The notes under the pieces: model-generated
What the model was told of the DNA's origin: nothing
Seen by the model: only the letters and a program-made list of their open reading frames with translations
Database searches by the model: none
Source: Nitricoxidireducens sp046726235
Lineage (GTDB): Bacteria > Pseudomonadota > Gammaproteobacteria > Burkholderiales > Rhodocyclaceae
Reading direction: 5' to 3'
DNA length: 64,000 bases
Assembly: GCA_046726235.1 (NCBI GenBank)
Contig: JBKPAD010000007.1
Span: 121,115-185,114, forward strand
Shown: positions 28,366 through 35,481 of the stretch, piece after piece
Numbering within the stretch: position 1 is the first letter of the stretch
Layout: each line of letters begins with the position of its first letter
Program-made: the position numbers and the translations under genes

Positions 28366-29847
28366 CTACTTCTTGATGATCTGCCAGGCCTTGAGCAGAT
28401 TCATTGCCTGGCCGAGCTGGTAGTCGCTCTTGGTGGCGAACTCGAAGGGAGCCGGTTTCGCCGCTTCCTCGTCTTCGTCCTTCGCGCCGGTCTTGCCCTT
28501 GTTGCTCTTGGTGTGCGGCGATTTGACGGCGGGCTTCTCCATCTTCTCGGGCTGCGCTTCCTTGTCGTTGCCGAGATGGCGCTCGAGGTCGGCCTCGCGT
28601 ACGCGCTCGCGCGTGTCGCCGTTGGCGGTTTCCTCGACCACGATGTCGGGGACGATGCCCTTGGCCTGGATCGAGCGGCCGTTCGGCGTGTAGTAGCGCG
28701 CCGTCGTCAGTTTGATCGCGGAGTTGTTCGACAGCGGCAGGATGGTCTGCACCGAGCCCTTGCCAAAGGTCTGCGTGCCCATGACGACGGCGCGCTTGTG
28801 GTCCTGCAGGGCGCCGGCGACGATCTCCGAGGCGGAGGCCGAGCCGCCGTTGACCAGCACCACCATTGGCACGTTCTTCACGGCCGAGGGCAGGGCCTTG
28901 ATCAGGTCTTCCTTGTGGCCGCGCAGGTAGTCCTCGCTGCTGGCGAGGTACTTGCGGCGGGCGTCGTCGGTGCGGCCGTCGGTCGACACGACGAGCGTCT
29001 TCTCGGGCAGGAAGGCGGCGGAAACGCCGATCGCGCTATGCAGCAGGCCGCCCGGATCGTTGCGCAGGTCGAGCACCAAGCCGCGGATCTCCTGCGGCGC
29101 GGCGGCTTCGGCTTCCGCCTTGGCGTCCTTCTTGCCATTCTTGTCGGCGGCCGGTTTCGCTTCCGGTTGCGGGCGGAACAGCTTGTCGAGGTGGCGCGCG
29201 ACGTCGGCGACGGTCTCTTCTTGGAACTGGGTCACGCGGACGTAGCCGTAGCCCGGCTCGATGAGCTTCGACTTGACGCTCTGCACCTTGATCTTGTCGC
29301 GCACGATGGTGATCTCGAGCGGCTTCGGTTCGCCCTTGCGCACGATGGTGACCGTCAGCGGCGTCTTCGGCTTGCCGCGCATGCGCTTGACGGCCTCGTT
29401 GAGGGTCATGCCCTTCACCGGAGTTTCGTCGAGCTTGATGATCAGGTCGCCGGCCTTGACGCCGGCGCGATAGGCGGGTGTGTCCTCGATCGGCGACACG
29501 ACCTTGACGAAGCCGTCTTCCATGCCGACTTCGATGCCGAGTCCGCCGAACTCGCCCTGGGTGCTGACCTGCAGATCCTTGAAGGCGTCGGCGTCGAGAT
29601 ACGACGAGTGCGGATCGAGGTTGGACAGCATGCCCGAGATGGCATGCGTGATCAGCTTCTTGTCCTCGATCGGCTCGACGTAGCCCTGCTTGATGGCGTT
29701 GAAGACGTCGGCGAACGAGCGCAATTCCTCGATCGGCAGCGGCGCCGCAACGTCCTTCTGCGCGCTGGCGGAGAAGTTCAGGCTGAGGAGGACGCCGGCG
29801 ACGAGCCCGATGAAGACGAGGCCGGCTTGCTGAAGTTTGCTGCGCAT
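28366..29847 (-). CDS. ctpA: Carboxy-terminal processing protease (S41 family)
   Basis: 493 residues with an N-terminal signal anchor (LVFIGLVAGVLLSLNFSASA), a PDZ domain (about 95-180; GGLGIEVGMEDGFVKVVSPI) and the S41 catalytic core. The Ser is in VLVNGGSASASEIVAGALQDH and the Lys in GTQTFGKGSVQ. CtpA-type enzymes cut periplasmic substrates, often murein hydrolases, near the C-terminus; the adjacent EnvC-like gene is consistent with envelope remodelling. Two low-complexity Lys/Ala/Glu insertions are unusual: about 228-252 inside the protease domain and about 435-470 near the C-terminus. Located 22 bases after the EnvC-like gene. Confidence 0.93.
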   Translation of the reverse strand: MRSKLQQAGLVFIGLVAGVLLSLNFSASAQKDVAAPLPIEELRSFADVFNAIKQGYVEPIEDKKLITHAISGMLSNLDPHSSYLDADAFKDLQVSTQGEFGGLGIEVGMEDGFVKVVSPIEDTPAYRAGVKAGDLIIKLDETPVKGMTLNEAVKRMRGKPKTPLTVTIVRKGEPKPLEITIVRDKIKVQSVKSKLIEPGYGYVRVTQFQEETVADVARHLDKLFRPQPEAKPAADKNGKKDAKAEAEAAAPQEIRGLVLDLRNDPGGLLHSAIGVSAAFLPEKTLVVSTDGRTDDARRKYLASSEDYLRGHKEDLIKALPSAVKNVPMVVLVNGGSASASEIVAGALQDHKRAVVMGTQTFGKGSVQTILPLSNNSAIKLTTARYYTPNGRSIQAKGIVPDIVVEETANGDTRERVREADLERHLGNDKEAQPEKMEKPAVKSPHTKSNKGKTGAKDEDEEAAKPAPFEFATKSDYQLGQAMNLLKAWQIIKK

Positions 29848-29868
29848 GGGATCTCCGGGAACGACCGG

Positions 29869-31101
29869 CTAGCGCAGGCTCGCCCACTTGAGCGGATCGA
29901 AGGCCTGACCCTGATACCGGAGTTCAAAGTATAAACCCGATTGCGGGTTGCCACCGCTGTTGCCGACCGTGGCGATAGCCGCGCCGGCACTGGCGTTATC
30001 GCCTGCCTGGAGCAGCAGCGACTCGTTGTTTCCATACACCGACAGGAAGCCGTCGCCGTGGTCGAGGATCAGCAGGTTGCCGAAGCCGCGCAGCCAGTCG
30101 GAGAACACCACGCGCCCCGGCGCAACGGCCTTCACCTCGGCGCCTTCCGCGGCGCGGATGTAGATGCCCTTCCAGGTCGCGCCGCCCTCGGCGCGCGGCG
30201 CGCCGAAGCGGCCGGCGATCTCGCCCTTCACCGGCAGGCGCAGCTTGCCCTTCTGCGCCGCGAAGGCGCCGCCGGCGGTGGCCGGGTCCGGCGTGCGCTC
30301 GACGTGCAGTGCGGCCTTGCCCGGCGAACGATCGCCGCGTCCCGGCTTGGCGGGCTTGGCGATGGCGAGGCGCGACAGTCCCGCGATCAGTTTGCCGAGG
30401 CGCTGTTCGTCGCGCTTGAGCGCGCCGATCTCGCGCCGCTGCGCCTTGATGCGGTCGGCCACCTTGGCCAGCATCGCCTGACGCTGGTGGCGCTGGGCGA
30501 GCAGGCCGGCGCGCTCGGATTGCTGCTGGCGCTCGATCGCGGCCAGCTTCTCGCCCTTCTCGCGGGCGGCGTCGGCGAGGCGCCGTTTTTCGGCCGCGGC
30601 CGTGCGCAGGTCGCCGATGACGTCCGCCTTGGCCCTCGAGAGCTGCGTCAGGAAGTAATGGTCGCGCGCGGCCTGGTTCGGGTCGCGGCCTGCGATCAGC
30701 GTCTGCAGCGCGTCGGCGTCGCCCCGCACGTAGTGGCGGAACATGAGCTTCGAGAGGTGCTGCTGCTGGCTTTCGGTCTGGCGCAGCAGGCGCTGGGTCT
30801 GCTGTTCGAGCGCCGCCAGCTCGGCCTGCACCTCGCCGCGCGCGGCGGAGAGTTCGCGCAGGCGACGGTTGGCGTCCGAGATCGCCGACTCGGCAGCGCG
30901 CAACTGGTCGGCGGCGTAGGCCTTGGATTCCTCGCTCCTGGCGAGATCGCGCCGCAGGGCGTCGATGCGCTCCTGCAGCTCCTTCTGTTCGGCTTTCTTC
31001 TCGGCGAGCGGTGCGGCGTGGGCCGCGAACGCCAGCCAGGTCGCCGCCAGGACGGCGGCGACGGCCAGACGGCTACTTTGCAGCCTTGCCCTGGTTGGCA
31101 A
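29869..31101 (-). CDS. EnvC-like murein hydrolase activator (degenerate LytM/M23)
   Basis: 410 residues: signal peptide (ending AFAAHAAP), a long coiled coil (about 32-255) and a C-terminal LytM domain (about 290-408). The zinc ligands of active M23 enzymes are replaced: GATWKGIYIRA stands where HxGxD is expected and LYFELRY where HxH is expected. This is the pattern of EnvC, which activates AmiA/AmiB at the divisome instead of cutting peptidoglycan itself. The start is a TTG inside the end of gpmA (29-base overlap), the only reasonable codon before the signal peptide. gpmA-envC-ctpA order is conserved in the group. Confidence 0.88.
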   Translation of the reverse strand: MPTRARLQSSRLAVAAVLAATWLAFAAHAAPLAEKKAEQKELQERIDALRRDLARSEESKAYAADQLRAAESAISDANRRLRELSAARGEVQAELAALEQQTQRLLRQTESQQQHLSKLMFRHYVRGDADALQTLIAGRDPNQAARDHYFLTQLSRAKADVIGDLRTAAAEKRRLADAAREKGEKLAAIERQQQSERAGLLAQRHQRQAMLAKVADRIKAQRREIGALKRDEQRLGKLIAGLSRLAIAKPAKPGRGDRSPGKAALHVERTPDPATAGGAFAAQKGKLRLPVKGEIAGRFGAPRAEGGATWKGIYIRAAEGAEVKAVAPGRVVFSDWLRGFGNLLILDHGDGFLSVYGNNESLLLQAGDNASAGAAIATVGNSGGNPQSGLYFELRYQGQAFDPLKWASLR

Positions 31102-31822
31102 CGGCTTCCATCGCCTTCTTGATGGCCTCGGCGTCGCCGAGGTAGTAGTGCCTGATGGGCTTCAGGTTCGCATCGAGCTCATAGACGAGCGGCTGCGCGG
31201 TCGGGATGTTCAGCTCGACGATCTCGGCGTCGGAGACGTCGTCGAGATACTTGATCAGCGCGCGCAGGCTGTTGCCGTGTGCGGCGATGAGCACGCGCTT
31301 GCCGGACTTGACGGTCGGCGCGATGGTCTCGTTCCAGTAGGGCAGGAAGCGCGCGACGGTGTCCTTCAGGCATTCGGTGCGCGGGAACTCGCCGGGCGCC
31401 ATGTCGGCGTAGCGTGGGTCGTCCGCCTCGATGCGCGGATCGCCTTCGGGCAGCGGCGGCGGCGGCGTGTCGTAGGCCCGGCGCCAGATCTTGACTTGCG
31501 CATCGCCGTACTTGGCCGCGGTCTCTGCCTTGTTGAGGCCCTGCAGCGCGCCGTAGTGGCGCTCGTTGAGGCGCCAGGAGTGCTGGACCGGAATCCAGAG
31601 CTGGTCCATCTCCTCGAGCACGATGTTCAGCGTCTTGTTCGCGCGCTTGAGCACGGAGGTGAAGGCGATGTCGAAGCGGTAGCCTTCCTTCTTCAGCAAC
31701 TGGCCGGCGGCGATGGCTTCAGCGGTGCCCTTCTCGGTCAGGCCGACGTCGGTCCAGCCGGTGAAGCGGTTTTCCTGGTTCCAGGTGGATTCGCCGTGGC
31801 GAAGAAGGACGAGCTTGTACAT
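31073..31822 (-). CDS. gpmA: 2,3-bisphosphoglycerate-dependent phosphoglycerate mutase
   Basis: 249 residues (E. coli GpmA 250). It interconverts 3- and 2-phosphoglycerate in glycolysis. Phospho-His in LVLLRHGESTWNQENRFTGW, then ERHYGALQGLNK with the acid Glu and LIAAHGNSLRALIKYL with the second His. The start MYKLVLLRHGE is the standard one. It is divergent from the ArsR gene across 112 bp and leads the gpmA-envC-ctpA-moeB cluster. Confidence 0.98.
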   Translation of the reverse strand: MYKLVLLRHGESTWNQENRFTGWTDVGLTEKGTAEAIAAGQLLKKEGYRFDIAFTSVLKRANKTLNIVLEEMDQLWIPVQHSWRLNERHYGALQGLNKAETAAKYGDAQVKIWRRAYDTPPPPLPEGDPRIEADDPRYADMAPGEFPRTECLKDTVARFLPYWNETIAPTVKSGKRVLIAAHGNSLRALIKYLDDVSDAEIVELNIPTAQPLVYELDANLKPIRHYYLGDAEAIKKAMEAVANQGKAAK

Positions 31823-31894
31823 GGAAAATCCGGGTTTGCAAAGGCGCGGGGCGCAAATGATAAGGCGATTTTGTGCGCGGCAGCAGAGAAGCAG

Positions 31895-31918
31895 TATTCT
31901 ATAATATTCCGAACTTCC
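31895..31918 (+). promoter_or_regulatory. -10 box with AT-rich imperfect palindrome before the ArsR gene
   Basis: TATAAT (31900-31905) is embedded in TATTCTATAATATTCCGAA, an AT-rich island in GC-rich surroundings with TATT-AATA symmetry, 30 bases before the ArsR ATG. ArsR-family repressors commonly bind such palindromes over their own -10, so autoregulation is likely. No consensus -35 was found at the right spacing. Confidence 0.5.
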
Positions 31919-31934
31919 AACCCGGAGCCGGGTC

Positions 31935-32258
31935 ATGAACAGCGCCATCATCGACATGATCGACAAGAAGGAGCACATCGAGACCGCCGCGCGCGCATTG
32001 AAGGCGATCTCGCACCCATTGCGCCTCAAGATCCTCTGCATCGTCGGCGATCAGGAAGTGTGCGTGCAGGATATCGTCGAGGCGGTCGGGACTTCCCAAA
32101 GTAATATCTCGCAGCATCTCGCCATCCTGCGCGACAAGGGTGTGTTGCAGACCCGCAAGGATGCGAACCGTGTCTTCTACCGCGTCGCCGATCAGCGCAC
32201 GCTGCAGTTGATCGGCATGATGCGCGAAGTGTTCTGCGGCGTCCCGATGTCGCACTAG
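31935..32258 (+). CDS. ArsR-family regulator resembling SqrR/BigR/YgaV persulfide sensors
   Basis: 107 residues, winged helix-turn-helix (SQSNISQHLAILRDKGVL, 54-71). Cysteines are C35, C43 and C101. C35 in LKILCIV (helix 2) and C101 in MREVFCGVP (helix 5) are 66 residues apart, the positions and spacing of the reactive pair in SqrR, BigR and E. coli YgaV, which sense persulfides through a di- or tetrasulfide link. The ArsR metal box ELCVCD is not intact (VCVQD), arguing against arsenite sensing, though C43 is extra. The next gene is a membrane-anchored rhodanese, as in ygaVP. The sulfur role is inference from cysteine pattern plus context. Confidence 0.85.
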   Translation: MNSAIIDMIDKKEHIETAARALKAISHPLRLKILCIVGDQEVCVQDIVEAVGTSQSNISQHLAILRDKGVLQTRKDANRVFYRVADQRTLQLIGMMREVFCGVPMSH

Positions 32259-32279
32259 CCAAAAGGAACTGAAGGTTTT

Positions 32280-32690
32280 ATGGATTTCATCGCAGAGAAC
32301 ATCACCTGGGTAATGCTGGCGGCGATCAGCGGCGGCATGCTGATCATCCCCATGCTGCGCGGCGCCGGCGGCAACAACGTCTCGGTTTCCGAGGCGACAC
32401 TGAAGATCAACCGCGAGGACGCGATCGTCCTCGACGTGCGCGAGACGCACGAGTGGGACGCCGGCCACATCACCGGCGCCCGCCACATTTCGCTCGCCCA
32501 GCTCGACAAGCGGCTGTCGGAGATCGACAAGCACAAGGGTCATCCGGTCATCGTCTGCTGCGCCAGCGGCAACCGCTCGTCCTCGGCCTGCGGCACGCTG
32601 AAGCGTGCGGGCTTCGAGAAGGTCTTCAACCTGGCTGGCGGCCTCGGCGCCTGGCGCGAAGCCGGCCTGCCCGTCACCACCAAGCACTGA
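32280..32690 (+). CDS. yibN: Membrane-anchored rhodanese (YibN-like sulfurtransferase)
   Basis: 136 residues: an N-terminal membrane helix (about 8-27, WVMLAAISGGMLIIPML) and one rhodanese domain (about 35-132). The active loop CASGNR holds C94, next to C93. Rhodaneses carry a persulfide on that Cys and pass sulfur to acceptors. Gene order yibN-grxC-secB-gpsA is the same as in E. coli. The preceding regulator looks like a persulfide sensor, so the pair may handle sulfane sulfur. Start ATG follows AAGGAACTGAAGG. Confidence 0.9.
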   Translation: MDFIAENITWVMLAAISGGMLIIPMLRGAGGNNVSVSEATLKINREDAIVLDVRETHEWDAGHITGARHISLAQLDKRLSEIDKHKGHPVIVCCASGNRSSSACGTLKRAGFEKVFNLAGGLGAWREAGLPVTTKH

Positions 32691-32702
32691 ACGGAGCTTC
32701 AC

Positions 32703-32963
32703 ATGGCCAAAGTGCTCATGTACGCCACCGCCGTCTGCCCGTATTGCGTCCGCGCCGAGCAACTGTTGAAGCGCAAGGGCGTCGCCGACATCGAGAAGAT
32801 CCGCGTCGACCTCGAACCGGCGCGGCGCGAGGAAATGCTCGCGCGTTCCAACGGCCAGCGCACGGTGCCGCAGATCTTCATCGGCGAGACTCACGTCGGC
32901 GGCTGCGACGACCTCCACGAGCTCGAACGCCAGGGCAAGCTGGACGCGCTGCTCGCCGCCTGA
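32703..32963 (+). CDS. grxC: Glutaredoxin 3
   Basis: 86 residues, GrxC size. CPYC active site at C12-C15; TVPQIFIGETHVGGCDDLHE is the glutathione-binding TVP and GG region. It reduces disulfides and glutathionylated proteins using glutathione. It starts 13 bases after yibN, in the conserved yibN-grxC-secB order. Confidence 0.97.
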   Translation: MAKVLMYATAVCPYCVRAEQLLKRKGVADIEKIRVDLEPARREEMLARSNGQRTVPQIFIGETHVGGCDDLHELERQGKLDALLAA

Positions 32964-33024
32964 ACGCCGCCGTCGCCGTGCGCGCGGCATGCTTAAATAA
33001 CGACCTTTCATCCGCGTGACCACC

Positions 33025-33495
33025 ATGAGCGACGACACCCAGCAGCCCGTATTCAGCATCGAGAAGCTCTACGTCAAGGACTTCTCGCTCGAAGTCCCCA
33101 ATGCGCCGCAGTGCTTTCTCGAGCGCGAGGCGCCCGAGATCGAGGTGCAGCTGCAGACGGCCGGCACCGGCGTCGGCGAGGGCATTTTCGACGTCGCGCT
33201 GACGGTCACCGTGACGGCCAAGCTGGCCGACAAGACGCAGTTCCTCGTCGAGGTCTCGCAGGCCGGGCTGTTCCAGATTCGCAACATTCCCGAGTCGGAA
33301 CTCGAGCCGATCCTCGCCATCGCCTGCCCCAACATCCTGTTCCCGTATGCGCGCGAGGCGGTGTCCGACGCCGTCGGCCGCGCCGGTTTCCCGCCGATCC
33401 TGCTGGCGCCGGTGAACTTCGAGAACGTCTATCGTCAGCGCCAGATGGCCGAGCAGCAGGCGCCGGCCGCCGAGGGCGCTGCGACCATCCAGTAG
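33025..33495 (+). CDS. secB: Protein-export chaperone SecB
   Basis: 156 residues. SecB tetramers keep preproteins unfolded and hand them to SecA. Typical sequence: FSIEKLYVKDFSLEVPNAPQ, a VGEGIFDVALTVTVTAK strand, the CPNILFPYAREAVSDAVGRA block and PPILLAPVNFENVYRQR. I chose ATG 33025; a GTG 9 bases upstream is in frame. Neither has a strong Shine-Dalgarno. Follows grxC after 61 bp. Confidence 0.97.
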   Translation: MSDDTQQPVFSIEKLYVKDFSLEVPNAPQCFLEREAPEIEVQLQTAGTGVGEGIFDVALTVTVTAKLADKTQFLVEVSQAGLFQIRNIPESELEPILAIACPNILFPYAREAVSDAVGRAGFPPILLAPVNFENVYRQRQMAEQQAPAAEGAATIQ

Positions 33496-33499
33496 AGCC

Positions 33500-33934
33500 A
33501 TGAAGCGGGCGCTCGCGCTGCTGCTGGCTAGCCTTGCCGCCCAAACGGCCTGGGCGCTCGACTACCTGTCGGTCGCCGAGGCCTCCGCGCTCTACGATGC
33601 GCCGTCGCAGAAGGCGCGCCCGTTGTTCGCCATCGCCGCCGGCACGCCGGTGGAAGCGGTCGTCATGCTCGACGCCTGGGTCAAGGTGCGCGACGCAAAG
33701 GGTGATCTCGCCTGGATCGAGAAGCGCAACCTGAGCCAGAAGCGCACCGTCATCGTCCGCTTCGACCGCGCTCACGTGCGCGCGCAGGCCGACGACAAGG
33801 CGCCGCTCGCCTTCGAGGCCGAAAAGGACGTCGTCCTCGAATGGGTCGAACCCGGCCCGCTCGGCTGGGTGCGAGTGCGCCATCGCGACGGACAGAGCGG
33901 CTTCGTCCGGGCCTCCCAGGTCTGGGGCCTGTGA
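33500..33934 (+). CDS. Exported protein with SH3-type domains
   Basis: 144 residues with a signal peptide (MKRALALLLASLAAQTAWA) and about 125 exported residues. The first half (LYDAPSQKARPLFAIAAGTP, then AWVKVRDAKGDLAWIEKRNL) is a bacterial SH3 domain; the second half (LEWVEPGPLGWVRVRHRDGQ SGFVR) looks like a second, weaker repeat. Bacterial SH3 modules in the periplasm usually bind cell-wall peptides. It starts 5 bases after secB and precedes gpsA by 13 bases; this SH3 gene between secB and gpsA is seen in related genomes. Precise role unknown. Confidence 0.85.
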   Translation: MKRALALLLASLAAQTAWALDYLSVAEASALYDAPSQKARPLFAIAAGTPVEAVVMLDAWVKVRDAKGDLAWIEKRNLSQKRTVIVRFDRAHVRAQADDKAPLAFEAEKDVVLEWVEPGPLGWVRVRHRDGQSGFVRASQVWGL

Positions 33935-33947
33935 GCGTCGCCATCTG

Positions 33948-34928
33948 ATGCGTTTCGCCATCCTTGGTGCCGGCGCCTGGGGAACCGCCCTCGCGCTGGC
34001 CTTCGCGCCGCGCCACGCGATCGCGTTGTGGACGCTCGACCCCGATCACGCCGCCGACATGCGGCGCGACAGCGAGAACAAGCGCTTCCTGCCGGGCCAT
34101 GCGCTGCCGCCCGACATTTCCATTGATGCCGACATTGCGACCATCCTGCGCGGCGCCGACTTCGCCGTCATCGCCACGCCGGTCGCCGGCCTGCGACCGA
34201 CGCTGGCCGCGCTGGCGCAGCATGCGCCGTCGCTGCCCTTCGTCTGGGTCTGCAAGGGCCTCGAGGCCGACAGCGGCCTGCTGCCGCACCAGGTCGTCGA
34301 CGCCACGCTCAAGGACGCGCGCTGCGGCGCGCTGACCGGCCCGAGCTTCGCCGAGGAAGTGGCGCGCGGGCAGCCGACGGCCGTGACGCTGGCCTCTCGC
34401 GATGCCGACTTCGCCGCGCAGTGGGCCGAGCAGATGTATGGCCCGCGCCTGCGCATCTACGCCAACGGCGACGTCGTCGGCGCGGAAGTCGGCGGCGCGG
34501 TCAAGAACGTGCTGGCGATCGCCACCGGCATTTGCGACGGCCTCGGCCTCGGCCTCAATGCGCGCGCCGCACTGCTCACGCGCGGGCTGGCCGAAATCAC
34601 GCGCTTCGGCGTCGCGCTCGGCGCCAAGCGCGAAACCTTCATGGGGCTGGCCGGCCTCGGCGACCTGATCCTCACCTGCACCGGCGACCTCTCGCGCAAT
34701 CGCCGCGTTGGCCTGGCGCTTGCTGCCGGCAAGTCGCTCGACGTCATCAGCCGCGAACTTGGCCACGTCGCCGAAGGTGTGCCGACGGCGCGCGAAGTCG
34801 CGCGCCGGGCGAGCCAGCTCGGCGTCGACATGCCGATCACCAAGGCGGTCTGCCTGGTGCTCGAAGGCAGCATCAGCCCGACGCAGGTGGTCGAGCAGCT
34901 GATGAACCGCGAGTTGAAGGCCGAGTAG
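33948..34928 (+). CDS. gpsA: Glycerol-3-phosphate dehydrogenase [NAD(P)+]
   Basis: 326 residues. Makes sn-glycerol 3-phosphate for phospholipids from dihydroxyacetone phosphate. Rossmann motif ILGAGAWGTALALAF at residues 4-18, the catalytic-Lys region GAEVGGAVKNVLAIATGI, TGPSFAEEVARGQPTA, and GLAGLGDLILTCTGDLSRNR. The stop directly abuts the convergent trmL stop. Confidence 0.98.
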   Translation: MRFAILGAGAWGTALALAFAPRHAIALWTLDPDHAADMRRDSENKRFLPGHALPPDISIDADIATILRGADFAVIATPVAGLRPTLAALAQHAPSLPFVWVCKGLEADSGLLPHQVVDATLKDARCGALTGPSFAEEVARGQPTAVTLASRDADFAAQWAEQMYGPRLRIYANGDVVGAEVGGAVKNVLAIATGICDGLGLGLNARAALLTRGLAEITRFGVALGAKRETFMGLAGLGDLILTCTGDLSRNRRVGLALAAGKSLDVISRELGHVAEGVPTAREVARRASQLGVDMPITKAVCLVLEGSISPTQVVEQLMNRELKAE

Positions 34929-35393
34929 TCAGCCGCCGCCGGCGTAGCCGCACTGCCGCCACGCCTCGTAGACCGTCACCGCCACGCAGTTGGAGAGATT
35001 GATGCTGCGGTTGCCCGGCAGCATCGGCAGGCGGATGCGCCGCTCGGGCGCGAATTCCTCCAGCACTTCCGCCGGCAGGCCGCGGCTCTCCGGCCCGAAC
35101 ACGAACACGTCGCCGGGGAGGTAGCCCTGCTGGTCGTGCCGCCCGCTGCCGCGCGTCGTCATCGCGAACATGCGCCGGCCTTCGAGCGCGGCACGGCACG
35201 CCTGCCAGCTCTCATGCACGGCGACATCGACGAACTCCGCGTAGTCCATGCCGGCGCGCTTGAGTGCAGGCGCGGCGATGCTGAAGCCGAGCGGCTTGAT
35301 CAGGTGCAGTTTTGCACCGGCGTTGGCGCACAGGCGCACGACGTTGCCGGTGTTGGGCGGGATTTCGGGCTGGTAGAGGACGACGTCGAACAT
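34929..35393 (-). CDS. trmL: tRNA (cytidine(34)-2'-O)-methyltransferase TrmL
   Basis: 154 residues (E. coli TrmL 157), a SPOUT-class enzyme that 2'-O-methylates the wobble base of tRNA-Leu isoacceptors. MFDVVLYQPEIPPNTGNVVR opens it; FVFGPESRGLP and IRLPMLPGNRSINLSNCVAV form the knotted SAM site. ATG 35393 is preferred to an in-frame codon 42 bases upstream. Divergent from mshE across 88 bp that contain a GGGCAT/ATGCCC inverted repeat (35430-35454) and no gene. Confidence 0.96.
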   Translation of the reverse strand: MFDVVLYQPEIPPNTGNVVRLCANAGAKLHLIKPLGFSIAAPALKRAGMDYAEFVDVAVHESWQACRAALEGRRMFAMTTRGSGRHDQQGYLPGDVFVFGPESRGLPAEVLEEFAPERRIRLPMLPGNRSINLSNCVAVTVYEAWRQCGYAGGG

Positions 35394-35481
35394 TTGCGGC
35401 AGAAGAACGGTTCTATTAAATGCACCTAAGGGCATAGTGTCGCCGATAATGCCCGGCTAGGGTTTCTCTCAGGAGCGATGC

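Noticed and set aside
31935..32258. Calling the ArsR gene an arsenite sensor
   Set aside because: The CVC metal box is not intact and no ars gene is nearby; the C35/C101 pair and the rhodanese fit sulfur sensing better.
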